This document shows, in pieces, positions 23,925 to 32,672 of a stretch of 64,000 bases of DNA (positions are counted from its first letter, which is position 1; each line of letters opens with the position of its first letter). The notes under the pieces were generated by a model, which was not told the DNA's origin, ran no database searches, and saw only the letters and a program-made list of their open reading frames with translations. A program made the translations under genes and the position numbers. The stretch lies in assembly GCA_000514715.1 (NCBI GenBank), contig KI911459.1, positions 731,276 through 795,275 of the forward strand, written 5' to 3'. The stretch is from Streptomyces sp. CNH099. Its GTDB lineage: Bacteria; Actinomycetota; Actinomycetes; Streptomycetales; Streptomycetaceae.

Positions 23925-26018
23925 TCATACGTACGCCGCGGGTTCGGCGTTCAGCTCCCGCCGCAGGAACGCCAGCTCGAACCAGAGGAGATTCTCCGCG
24001 ACGGCGTCGTCGGAGATCATGTGCGACGCGCCGGGCACCGGCAGGACGCTGTGCGGCCGGCCGGCGGCCAGCAGTTCGGCGGAGAGCCGCAGGGTGTGGG
24101 CGGCGACGACGTTGTCGTCGGCGAGGCCGTGGACGAGCAGCAGGGGGCGGCGCAGCCGGTGGCCGAGCCCCACCAGCGACGAGCGGTCGTAGTGCTCGGG
24201 GTGCTTGTCCGGGTGGCCGAGGAAGCGCTCCTGGTAGTGCGTGTCGTACAGGCGCGCGTCGGTGACCGGGGCGCCCGCGACGGCGGCGTGGAACACGTCC
24301 GGCCGGGTGAGGACCGCCGCCGCGGCGAGGAACCCGCCGAACGACCAGCCGCGGATGGCGACCCGCTCCAGGTCGAGGTCCGGGTGGCCGGCCGCCGCCG
24401 CGTGCAGCCCCCGCACCTGGTCCGCGACGGCGCTGTCCCGCTTGTCGCCGGTGTTCGCCCGCTCCCACGACGGCGGGCCCGTCGTCGCCCGCCCGTCGGT
24501 GACCAGTACGGCGAAGCCCTGCTCCGCGAACCACTGCGAGACGAGCGTCCACCACCCGCGCGCCGGCACCGCCAGCCGCAGCCCCGGCCCGCCGTACGGG
24601 TCGAGCAGCACCGGCAGCGGGCCGTCGCCCGGGCGGCGCCACGACGGCAGGAACAGGTGGCTGCGCAGCCCTTCGGGCCCGTCGAGACGCAGCGGGCGGG
24701 GCCGGAGCGCGGGCTCCCCGGCGAGCGAGGCGAGCGCCGCCGCCGGGCGGCCCCCGGCCAGCACCCGGACCGCCGGCCCGGCCGGCGTCACGCTCTCGAG
24801 CACCGTCACCGCGCCGCCCGCGGTCGCCGAGTGGTGCCCCGGCTCGTCGGTCAGGCGGGTGCAGCCCGGCCCCGGCTCGTACGACCACACGTGCCGCTCC
24901 GCCGGGTCCTCCGCCGCCGTGAACAGCACCCGTTCGCCCGCGGCCCCGAGCACCGCGCGCACCTGCAGCCCGGCGGGCGTGACGGGCTCGCCGTCGCGGA
25001 GGAGCCGGTACGTGTCCGTGGCGGTGTCGTTCGCGACCTGCAGCAGCGCGCCGGACGCGGTCCTGGCCGGCGTCCCCGGCACCAGCCGGGTCCAGTGCGC
25101 GTCGCGCGTCTCGGCCAGCACGCGGGTGGCGCCGGTGTCCGGGTCGGCCGCCAGCGTGAGCAGCGTGCGCTGGTCGCGGCTCTGCACCCCGAGGAGCGGG
25201 CCGTGCGCGTCCCAGCGGACGGTGGCCAGGTACTCGAACGCCGTCCGGTCCCAGCGCACCTCCGTGCGCAGGCCGTCCCGCGTGATCACATACAGGGAGA
25301 CGTCCGCGTTGGGCGTGCCGGCGGCCGGGTAGCGCACCGCGCGGGGCTCGGCCGCCGGGTCCGCGGGGTCGGCGAGGTGCCAGCGGCGCACGCCGGACTC
25401 GTCCACGCGCGCGACGAGCAGCGCGCCGCCGTCCGGCGCCCACCAGTGGCCGCGATGGCGGTGCATCGACTCGGCGGCGACGTGCTCGGGCAGCCCGTAC
25501 GTCACCTCCGGCCCCTCCGGCGCGGCCAGCAGCCGGTCGTCCCCGCCGGCCACGGACACGGTGTGCAGCGCCCCGGCCGTGACGTACGCGACGTACCGCC
25601 CGTCGGGGGAGGGGCGCGGGTCGACGGCGGGCCCCGCGGCGGGCAGCCGGAACGGCGCCGAGCCGTCGGTCCGTACCGCCCACAGCTCACCGGCCAGCGC
25701 GAAGACGGCGAGCCGCACGGCGTCGTCCGTGGCGTACGAGGTGATGCCCGCCGTCCGCGTCCGCGAGCGCTCCCGGCGCACCCGCTCCGCCGCCGGCTCC
25801 GGGCCGCCCCGCGCCAGCCCCGCCGGATCCGCCAGCTCCCGCTCCGCGCCCCCCTCGTGCAGCCACAGCCGGGCCACGGGATCCGTGGCGCTCCCGGTAC
25901 GCAGGAACAGCACGCGCTCGCCGTCGGGCGAGACCGTCACGGCGTGCGGCAGGCCGAGGGTGAACTTGCGGGTGCGGGCGAGATGGCTGGGGAACTCCGG
26001 CGCGCGTTGAGCGTTCAT
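23925..26018 (-). CDS. S9-family prolyl oligopeptidase (dipeptidyl peptidase IV-like)
   Basis: A 697-residue serine peptidase. The first ~430 residues form the beta-propeller (repeated SPDGRYVAYV-type blades, EHVAAESMHRHRGHWWAPDGG). The C-terminal alpha/beta-hydrolase domain holds S in GWSFGGFLAA, D in GLADDNV and H in ASHMISDD. EVTYGLPEHVAAEEM-type residues match the DPP IV glutamate region. No signal peptide is seen, so the enzyme is probably cytoplasmic and trims peptides two residues at a time, often after proline. ATG 26018 starts the family N-terminus; the longer upstream frame is not coding. Neighbours give no substrate hint. Confidence 0.9.
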   Translation of the reverse strand: MNAQRAPEFPSHLARTRKFTLGLPHAVTVSPDGERVLFLRTGSATDPVARLWLHEGGAERELADPAGLARGGPEPAAERVRRERSRTRTAGITSYATDDAVRLAVFALAGELWAVRTDGSAPFRLPAAGPAVDPRPSPDGRYVAYVTAGALHTVSVAGGDDRLLAAPEGPEVTYGLPEHVAAESMHRHRGHWWAPDGGALLVARVDESGVRRWHLADPADPAAEPRAVRYPAAGTPNADVSLYVITRDGLRTEVRWDRTAFEYLATVRWDAHGPLLGVQSRDQRTLLTLAADPDTGATRVLAETRDAHWTRLVPGTPARTASGALLQVANDTATDTYRLLRDGEPVTPAGLQVRAVLGAAGERVLFTAAEDPAERHVWSYEPGPGCTRLTDEPGHHSATAGGAVTVLESVTPAGPAVRVLAGGRPAAALASLAGEPALRPRPLRLDGPEGLRSHLFLPSWRRPGDGPLPVLLDPYGGPGLRLAVPARGWWTLVSQWFAEQGFAVLVTDGRATTGPPSWERANTGDKRDSAVADQVRGLHAAAAGHPDLDLERVAIRGWSFGGFLAAAAVLTRPDVFHAAVAGAPVTDARLYDTHYQERFLGHPDKHPEHYDRSSLVGLGHRLRRPLLLVHGLADDNVVAAHTLRLSAELLAAGRPHSVLPVPGASHMISDDAVAENLLWFELAFLRRELNAEPAAYV

Positions 26019-26115
26019 GCCGAGACCATGCCCGCAGACCGGCCGTCGCCACCAGGGGGATAAGCCGGTGCAATGCTCTCGCAAGGGACAGCCGGCACCA
26101 TGGGGCGCCCGGCCG

Positions 26116-27048
26116 TCAGGCGGCGGGGGAACGCGGCCGGGCCCGGGCCGGTGGCGGCGGAGACGCCCCGGGGCCGGCCGCACGGGCGCGCACCGGACCC
26201 GCGCCCCCGGCCTTCCGGTCGCCGGCCCGGCCGCCGTCCCTCCGGACCAGCGCCTTCGCCTCGCTCTGCAGGCGGGCCGCCTCCCTGCGGAGGCCGGGCA
26301 GCAGTTCGAGGAGCGCCTTCCCCGGACAGTTCGTCTCGTACGCGTCGATGTGGCCGATGACGGCCGGCACGGTGACGGAGCTGTGCTTCGGGAAGCGGCT
26401 GCTGCTGTTGGTGGAGACGAGCTGCGCACGCGCGCCGGGGGCGATGCCGGCGAGCCCGAGTTTCCAGGCGATGAGCACGGCCATGGACTCCCGCAGCGGC
26501 TTCGGCACCGGCACGTCCTCCGTGTACGCGCCGATCACGGCGATCCCGGTCGTGCCCCTGTTGAGGCCGATGGCGTGGGCCCCGATCACCGGGCGGTCCA
26601 CGCCCCCCTTCCGGCCCTCGAAGACCGTGCCGCACTTGTCGACCAGGAAGTTGTAGCCGATGTCGCCCCAGCCCTTGTCGACGGCGTGCGTCGCGTACAT
26701 CTCCCGTACCAGACGGGGGCTGTCCGCGCAGTCGTAGTCGTTGGAGTTGCCGGTGTGGTGGATGACGACGGCGTGCACGGCGTCCGCGTAGTGCGGTTTC
26801 TGGTCGAGGAGGCGCGGATCGGCGCCCCACTTCTCCCGGGCGACGATGGCGGGCCGCAGCGCGTCGGCCGGGGAGTACGGACTGGCCGAGGCGTGCGGCG
26901 ACCGGCTGCCGGAACCCGGGCCGGCGCCGAAGGGCGGGGCATCGGCGAGGGCCAGCGCGGTGAGGGCAGCCGCCACCGCGGCTCCGGCGCCGGAGGCCGC
27001 CCAGCCCAGGGCGCGGCGGCGCCTGTCGGGTCTTCGCGCGCCTTTCAT
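26116..27048 (-). CDS. N-acetylmuramoyl-L-alanine amidase / peptidoglycan recognition protein
   Basis: A 310-residue cell-wall enzyme. A signal or anchor occupies residues ~12-37 after an Arg-rich start. The amidase_2/PGRP domain spans ~70-250: VVIHHTGN with H97, SPRLVREMYATHAVDKGWGDIGYNF, then GRKGGVDRPVIGAHAIGLN and a C-terminal GHIDAYETNCPG (His and Cys zinc ligands). It cleaves the amide bond between muramic acid and the stem peptide in the wall. A basic Pro/Ala/Arg-rich tail follows. ATG 27048 has no strong ribosome-binding site but no better start is seen. Confidence 0.9.
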   Translation of the reverse strand: MKGARRPDRRRRALGWAASGAGAAVAAALTALALADAPPFGAGPGSGSRSPHASASPYSPADALRPAIVAREKWGADPRLLDQKPHYADAVHAVVIHHTGNSNDYDCADSPRLVREMYATHAVDKGWGDIGYNFLVDKCGTVFEGRKGGVDRPVIGAHAIGLNRGTTGIAVIGAYTEDVPVPKPLRESMAVLIAWKLGLAGIAPGARAQLVSTNSSSRFPKHSSVTVPAVIGHIDAYETNCPGKALLELLPGLRREAARLQSEAKALVRRDGGRAGDRKAGGAGPVRARAAGPGASPPPPARARPRSPAA

Positions 27049-27148
27049 ATGTGTCCAGACTGAGGGCTCCCGGCCGGCCCCGCCGGTTGGACTGCTCTGG
27101 ACGGAGGCCCGCGCGTCGGCCGCCGCCCGCGGCCCGGGACCCCGGGGG

Positions 27149-27907
27149 TCAGGCGGTGCCCTCCGGGGTGTCCGGACCCTCCGTTTCCGTCGGGGTGGAA
27201 GCGGAGGGCAGCTGCGCCTTCATCCGGGCCAGCTCGATCTCCACGTCCTGATCCGCATGGACGCGCTCCAGTTCGGCCTGCATGTCGTCCTGGCCGGCCG
27301 GCAGCGTGGCGTCCTCCAGCGCCCCGGAAGCGATCAGCTCGTCCAGCGCGCCCGCGCGCGCCTGCATCTGCTCGGTCTGGTCCTGAGCCCGCTGCGTGGC
27401 CAGGCCGACATCGCCCAGCTCCTCGCCGATGCCGCTCACGGCCTCGGTGACCCGGGTCTGGGCCTCGGCCGAGGTGTAGGTGGCCTTGAGCGTCTCCTTG
27501 CGGGTACGGAACGAGTCCGTCTGCGCCTGCAGGCGCTGGGCGGCCTGGGTCAGCTTCTCCTCCTGCTCCTGCAACGACGCCTGCTGCTCCTGCAGCTCGG
27601 TGATCTTCGAGGTCGCGGCGGTCCGGCGGGTGAGCGCCTCGCGGGCCAGGTCCTCCCGGTCGGCCGTGAGCGCCTGCTGCGCCTGGCCCTCCAGCCTGCC
27701 CGTGGACTCCCGCAACTGGTCCACCTGCCGCTCGACGTGCTTGCGGCTGGTCGCGACGTCGGCCAGCCCGCGCCGCACCCTCTGCAGCATCTCCACCTGC
27801 CGCTCGTACGAGTAGTCCAAGACCTCGCGCGGGTCCTCGGCCCGGTCGAGGGCCTTGTGGGCCTTGGTCCGGAACAGGGCGCCGATACGCTGAGTGATGC
27901 TGGCCAT
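27149..27907 (-). CDS. pspA: PspA/IM30-family membrane stress protein
   Basis: A 252-residue coiled-coil protein. It begins MASITQRIGALFRTKAHKALD, then RAEDPREVLDYSYERQVEM, the amphipathic helix and first coil typical of PspA/Vipp1. Long heptads cover ~30-205 with no membrane segment, and the tail is acidic. PspA binds membranes and maintains the proton gradient during envelope stress; it is also the SCO-type phage-shock protein of streptomycetes. The PspF/PspBC partners are absent nearby. ATG 27907 matches the family N-terminus; the open frame upstream is spurious. A convincing promoter was not found by eye. Confidence 0.88.
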   Translation of the reverse strand: MASITQRIGALFRTKAHKALDRAEDPREVLDYSYERQVEMLQRVRRGLADVATSRKHVERQVDQLRESTGRLEGQAQQALTADREDLAREALTRRTAATSKITELQEQQASLQEQEEKLTQAAQRLQAQTDSFRTRKETLKATYTSAEAQTRVTEAVSGIGEELGDVGLATQRAQDQTEQMQARAGALDELIASGALEDATLPAGQDDMQAELERVHADQDVEIELARMKAQLPSASTPTETEGPDTPEGTA

Positions 27908-28116
27908 GATGACCGCCTGCCTCCCGCCTCTCGACTCTGGGCACTGCCGTGAGGACCGGCCGGGGGGCGCACGTACGCGGACGTTGCCTGCTGCCGCGCG
28001 GGGGCACCGCCCCGGCCGTGGCACTTCCATTGTCCCGCACCCGCCGGGTACGGCGTCTCCGCCCGGGGACCCGTCGGAGAGCCGCACCTCGTCGAGGGGC
28101 CGGGGTCGATCCCGGC

Positions 28117-30738
28117 TCAGTGCCGCACCGGTGCCACCTCGATCCTGTCGATGTCGGGTGCCCACGCGGACGGATTGCCGAACCGGATCGTGTTGGGGCC
28201 GTCGCGCAGGTCGACCGGGATGCCGAGGGTCCAGTAGTCGTCCCAGCCCCAGGTGTTCTTGAAGACCGCCTGCCGCGTCGTGCCGTTGACGGTGATCTCG
28301 GCCTTGCGGGAGATGATGTCGGTGTTGTAGGCGTGGCCCTCGTCGCGGTCGTTGTTGGCGTAGCGGACGACCAGCATGTGGCGGCCGGCCGCCCTGGCGG
28401 TGACGGTGAACTCGGCGGTGCTCTCCGGCGCGTTGCCGAGGTAGCCGATGTAGCTGCCGCCCGAGGCGTACGGGCTGTCGACGAGCCTGGCGCCGCCCGC
28501 GAGCCGCGCCCGGGCGGCCTCCAGGACCGTGACGCCGTCGGTGTCGCCCGCGCCCTCGGCCTCAAGCGCCGTGACGCCGACGCGGGCGCCGGCACCGGCG
28601 CCGGTACGGGCCGTGACGGTGACGCGGTTGTTGCCGGCGAGCAGGTACACCCTCCGGGGGGTGTTCGGCGCGGCGGTCAGCGCGGTGCCGTGCAGCGCCA
28701 GCCGAACGGGGCCGGCGGCGCGGGGGACCAGCGTGTAGTAGGCGTCGCGCGGGGCGTAGACGTCGAAGACCGCCTGGTCGCCGGGGCCGAGGAGCAGGGC
28801 CCCCGTGCCGGGTCCCGCCGCCGAGGAGTAGTCGAAGCCCGGCTCACCGGTGATGTCGGCGAGGGTGGCCTCGTAGACCGCGTGCGGCGTGCGGTGCTCG
28901 GTCAGGTCGATGCGGTCGAGGGTGACCTCGGCGGTGTCGCGGGCGAGGGTGAGGGTGTGGCTGCCGGCGGACAGCCGCAGGGTGGTCTCCTGCTTGCCGC
29001 GATAGGTCCAGTTCTCGGTGGACGGGTACGTGAGCGTGGCTTTCCTGCCGGAGGCGCCACCGTCGACCAGGAGCCGCTGCGTGGCCGGGACGCCGGACTG
29101 GTTGCCGTACAGGACGGCGAGGTCGTACCGGCCGGTGCGGGGGACGGTGACCGTGAAGTCGACCCTGCTGGTGGGCTCGCCCAGGTCGCCGACGTCCTTG
29201 GTGCCGGACGCGGCGTAGCCGTTGGCGTTGGCCGGCGTGCCGTGGGTGCGGACGGTGCCGTCGGTGATCGCCGCGTCCTCCGCCTCGTACGCCGCGGACC
29301 AGGGCACGTCGGCCGCGGCGGGAGCGCCGGCGCCGGCGGGGGTGAGCACGATGCGGTACGCGGACATGACGTGCATGCCGCGCAGGGGCACGGTCACCGT
29401 GCCGTCGGCGGCCACGGCGGTCTTCGTGCGGGACAGCACCCGCGGTGCCGGGTGCTGTCCCTCGTAGCCGGACCAGGCCGCCTCGCTGACCACCACGCTG
29501 ACCTCGGTGCCGAGCACGTCGCGGGCGACGTTCCGCAGCGTGACGTCCGCGTCGCCCGCCGCGCCGCCGACGATGGCCTGGACCTGGCGGCGGGCCGGGT
29601 CGAGGGCGGCCATGCCCTGGAGGGTGTCGACGGCGTTCGGCCGCGGGGGAGTGACGGCGACGGTCTCCCCGGTCAGCCCCGCGTACCAGCGGAAGAACCA
29701 CCAGGCGCCGTTGGGGGCGTTGGCGCGGACGACGGTGCCGGAGAGGTTGCCGGCGGCGTCCCAGTACGCCATGTTCGCGTGCACCTTGTTCCGCTCGAAC
29801 ATGGCGGCCCACTGCACAAGCTGTCCCGGCACGGACATGTCGCGGCGGTTGGCGTACTCGTTGATGCTGACGGGCAGCGGGCCGACGCCCGCGGCCCGCT
29901 CGATCGAGCGGTAGTGGTCGTAGTGGCCCTGGAAGTCGGCGAGTGAGGCGGAGCCCAGCTCGTGCCAGGTCAGGATGTCGGGCAGGACGTCGTTGGCTTT
30001 CGCGTAGGCGAGGAAGTCGGGCAGGAAGCGGGCGTCGTACGCGGCCTCGTTGGGGCCGGCGATGCGGGCGCCGGGGTGGTGGGAGCGGACCAGCCGGTAG
30101 ACGCGCGTCCAGTCCTGCAGGAAGCGGTCCCGGTTCCGCCGGTACTGCCCGGTGTCGGCGACGTCGAGGTCGTACCAGATGTAGTCGGGCTCGTTGAACA
30201 GGACGTAGACGAAGCGGTCGCGCTGCTCGGCGGCGGCGATGTCGGCGGCGATGCGCTCGACCTTGCCGAGGTAGTCCTCGATGCCGAGGTCCTCGTACGG
30301 CCACTCCACGTACATGTCCTGCATCATCACCAGGATGTCTCCTTCGCTGTTGCGGAAGAAGGACTCCGAGACGGTGATCGCGTCGCCGTTGGGGTGCTGT
30401 GCGCCGCCCTCCGGCTTCTGCGAGACGCTGGTGAACTTCAGCGGCGCGAGCGCGGCGTCGCTGGGGACGCCGACGTCGCTGAGCCCGTACAGCGCGCCCG
30501 CGGCGCCGCGCAGCACCGGCCCCTCCGGGGCGCCGAGGTCGACGGTGAGCCGCGCGGGGGCGGCTTGCGCGGCGGCCCGCGCCCCGGCGGTGGCCGCGGG
30601 CGCTCCGGCGGCGGGCCGCGGCAGCCCGGCGACGGCGAGCGCGCCGAGCCCCGCGGCGCCGCCGGCGAGGAGGCGGCGCCGGCCGACTCCCGGAGAGACG
30701 GGTGCGGGCGTGCGAACGTGTTCGTGCGGGGGTGTCAT
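28117..30738 (-). CDS. Tat-exported glycoside hydrolase, clan-A-like, with CBM35-like modules
   Basis: An 873-residue secreted enzyme. Twin arginines (GRRRLLAGGAAGLGALAVAG) mark a Tat signal. A (beta/alpha)8-like catalytic domain spans ~60-430: E183 in VLFNEPDYIWYD is the probable acid/base and E294 in SINEYA the probable nucleophile. A beta region follows, then a CBM35-like module (~460-600; AAYEAEDAAITDG, VDFTVTVPRTGRYDLAVLYG) and a second CBM-like block at the C-terminus (TAEFTVTARAAGRHMLVVRYAN). ATG 30738 has GGAGG six bases upstream and the gene is the last of the ABC/LacI operon. I could not assign the GH family; GH39- or GH30-like enzymes are candidates. Substrate is likely the sugar imported by the operon. 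Confidence 0.75.
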   Translation of the reverse strand: MTPPHEHVRTPAPVSPGVGRRRLLAGGAAGLGALAVAGLPRPAAGAPAATAGARAAAQAAPARLTVDLGAPEGPVLRGAAGALYGLSDVGVPSDAALAPLKFTSVSQKPEGGAQHPNGDAITVSESFFRNSEGDILVMMQDMYVEWPYEDLGIEDYLGKVERIAADIAAAEQRDRFVYVLFNEPDYIWYDLDVADTGQYRRNRDRFLQDWTRVYRLVRSHHPGARIAGPNEAAYDARFLPDFLAYAKANDVLPDILTWHELGSASLADFQGHYDHYRSIERAAGVGPLPVSINEYANRRDMSVPGQLVQWAAMFERNKVHANMAYWDAAGNLSGTVVRANAPNGAWWFFRWYAGLTGETVAVTPPRPNAVDTLQGMAALDPARRQVQAIVGGAAGDADVTLRNVARDVLGTEVSVVVSEAAWSGYEGQHPAPRVLSRTKTAVAADGTVTVPLRGMHVMSAYRIVLTPAGAGAPAAADVPWSAAYEAEDAAITDGTVRTHGTPANANGYAASGTKDVGDLGEPTSRVDFTVTVPRTGRYDLAVLYGNQSGVPATQRLLVDGGASGRKATLTYPSTENWTYRGKQETTLRLSAGSHTLTLARDTAEVTLDRIDLTEHRTPHAVYEATLADITGEPGFDYSSAAGPGTGALLLGPGDQAVFDVYAPRDAYYTLVPRAAGPVRLALHGTALTAAPNTPRRVYLLAGNNRVTVTARTGAGAGARVGVTALEAEGAGDTDGVTVLEAARARLAGGARLVDSPYASGGSYIGYLGNAPESTAEFTVTARAAGRHMLVVRYANNDRDEGHAYNTDIISRKAEITVNGTTRQAVFKNTWGWDDYWTLGIPVDLRDGPNTIRFGNPSAWAPDIDRIEVAPVRH

Positions 30739-30751
30739 GCTGGACCTCCGG

Positions 30752-31621
30752 TCACTTGACTGCTCCGCTGGTGATGCCGGACACGATCTTTCGCTGGGCG
30801 ACGAGGAAGACGGCGATCATGGGCAGGCTCATGACCACGACGTACGCGAAGACGAGGTGCCAGTTGTTCAGGTAGAGCTCGGCGCTCGCGACCCGGTACA
30901 GGTTCAGCGGCAGCGTCGTGCGGTCGCCGCCGCCCAGGACGAAGAAGGCGTAGAACATGTCGCTCCAGGCGTAGAGCATCACCATGATCGTGGCGGTGGC
31001 GATCACGGGCCTGAGGAGCGGCAGGATGATCTGCAGGAAGACCCGCAGCGGCCGCGCCCCGTCCATGCGCGCGGCCTCCTCCAGCTCCGCCGGGATGGTG
31101 CGGACGAAGCCGGTCATGAAGAAGATCGAGGTGGACAGGTACATTCCGGTGTAGACGGCGACCATGCCGGGCCTGGTGCCGGCGAGGCCGAGCTGCCGCA
31201 GCTCCATGACGACGGTGATGACGGCGGGCGGCAGCAGCAGGCCGCTGATGGTCAGCGCGTACGCCGCGGTGACCAGCCGGGACTTGCGCCGCGCGAACAC
31301 CCAGGCGGCGCCCGCGCCGAGGATCAGCACGAGCGCCACGGAGGGCACCACGACCAGCAGGGAGTTGACGAAGCCGCGGAGCATCTCGCCCTGGGACACG
31401 GCGTCCGCGTAGTTGCCGCCGGGCTGCCACCGCCGCGGCAGGTCGAGGTTCGGCCGGACCGCCTCGGCCTGCGGCTTGGCGGAGGTGACGGCGACCAGCC
31501 ACAGCGGCACGCCGACGGCGAGTGCGGCGAGCAGCAGCACGAGGGCGGGGCGGCCGTAGCGCCACAGCGGTGGGACGCGGATGCCGGCGGCGCGCGGCGG
31601 CCGGGCGGGAGGCGCGGTCAC
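30752..31621 (-). CDS. Sugar ABC transporter permease, MalG/CebG type
   Basis: A 289-residue membrane permease with six predicted segments. The EAA loop reads EEAARMDGARPLRVFLQIILP, where the ATPase docks. GTG 31621 overlaps the previous gene's stop as GTGA, so the two permeases are translationally coupled. The stop is followed after 13 bases by the hydrolase gene. The operon encodes a binding protein, two permeases and an enzyme but no ATPase; streptomycete sugar importers of this class use the shared MsiK ATPase (established for several systems, inferred here). Confidence 0.9.
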   Translation of the reverse strand: MTAPPARPPRAAGIRVPPLWRYGRPALVLLLAALAVGVPLWLVAVTSAKPQAEAVRPNLDLPRRWQPGGNYADAVSQGEMLRGFVNSLLVVVPSVALVLILGAGAAWVFARRKSRLVTAAYALTISGLLLPPAVITVVMELRQLGLAGTRPGMVAVYTGMYLSTSIFFMTGFVRTIPAELEEAARMDGARPLRVFLQIILPLLRPVIATATIMVMLYAWSDMFYAFFVLGGGDRTTLPLNLYRVASAELYLNNWHLVFAYVVVMSLPMIAVFLVAQRKIVSGITSGAVK

Positions 31622-32619
31622 AGCGTCTGCTCCCTTCGGCGCAGCCCGACGACGAGCGGGACGGCGATGGCGACCACCACCAGGAACAGCACGAGGCTCA
31701 TCGCGGACGCCTGGCCGTACAGGCCCTGCCCGAAGATCCGGAACATGTAGATGTTGAAGACCTCGGTGCTGGCGGCGGGCCCGCCGCCGGTGGTCGCCTG
31801 CACGATGTCGAAGGTGTTCATCGAGCCGATGAGCGAGGTGGTGACGTTGAAGGTGACGGCGGGCGCGAGCATGGGCCAGCGCACCGCCCAGAAGGTCCGC
31901 CAGGGGCCGGCGCCGTCCACCCGGGCCGCTTCGAGCATGTCGCCGGGGACGCCCTTGAGCCCGGCGAGGTAGATCAGCATGGCGAGGCCCATCCACTTCC
32001 AGCCGTGGATCAGGCCGACGATCACCAGCGTCCAGGTGGTGGAGCCCAGCCACGGGACCTCCGTGCCGAGCGCCTGGTTGACGGCGCCTTCGGTGTTCAG
32101 CAGGGCCTGGAAGACGTAGCCCACGGCGAGCGCGGAGATGAGCACCGGGAGGAAGAAGACCGCGCGGAAGAACTGGTTGAAGCGGGTGTCGGCCTCCAGC
32201 AGCAGGGCCAGGGCCAGGCCGAACCCGTTCTGGAAGAGGGCGGCCAGGGCGGCGTAGAGCAGCGTGGTGCGCAGCGAGCGCAGCAGCGAGCCGTCGTCGG
32301 CGATGGCCCGGAAGTTGTCGAGGCCGGTGAAGCTGACGTCCGAGTGGTACGCGGACCAGTCGGTGAACGGGTAGAAGAAGTTGAGCAGGTTGGGCAGCAG
32401 GAAGAAGCCGCCGAAGACGGCGACGGCCGGCAGCGCGAACCACCAGGGGTGGGTGACGGCCGCGCGCGGCAGCCGCCCCACGGGCCGCTGCTGTCTCCGC
32501 CGCTGTCTCTGCTCTCTCCGCTGTCTCCGCTGCTTCCTCCACCGCGTGCCTGTCTCCGTACGCGCCCGCGCCGCGGGGCGCGCGGGGACGGAGGGGTCGG
32601 TGGTGTCGGCGTGCGCCAT
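31618..32619 (-). CDS. Sugar ABC transporter permease, MalF/CebF type
   Basis: A 333-residue permease with six to seven membrane segments (first at ~65-85, VFGGFFLLPNLLNFFYPF). Its EAA loop is LEAARVDGAGPWRTFWAVRWP. Residues 25-50 are unusually basic and repetitive (KQRRQRREQRQRRRQQ), encoded by a CTGTCTCCG-like DNA repeat at about 32489-32540; this cytoplasmic arm is not typical of the family. It is the first permease after the binding protein. Together with the MalG-type partner it should form the membrane pore for a di- or oligosaccharide. Confidence 0.9.
   Translation of the reverse strand: MAHADTTDPSVPARPAARARTETGTRWRKQRRQRREQRQRRRQQRPVGRLPRAAVTHPWWFALPAVAVFGGFFLLPNLLNFFYPFTDWSAYHSDVSFTGLDNFRAIADDGSLLRSLRTTLLYAALAALFQNGFGLALALLLEADTRFNQFFRAVFFLPVLISALAVGYVFQALLNTEGAVNQALGTEVPWLGSTTWTLVIVGLIHGWKWMGLAMLIYLAGLKGVPGDMLEAARVDGAGPWRTFWAVRWPMLAPAVTFNVTTSLIGSMNTFDIVQATTGGGPAASTEVFNIYMFRIFGQGLYGQASAMSLVLFLVVVAIAVPLVVGLRRREQTL
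32489..32540. repeat. Degenerate CTGTCTCCG repeat encoding an Arg/Gln arm
   Basis: Repeats of CTGTCTCCG, CTGTCTC and CTCTCCG follow one another for about 50 bases. Read on the minus strand they encode the basic arm at the N-terminus of the MalF-type permease. It is probably a slippage product. Confidence 0.7.
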
Positions 32620-32672
32620 GGGAACTCCCCCGCGGTCCTCTCCGGTCGGCGGTGTGCGCGGACGGCGGCAGG

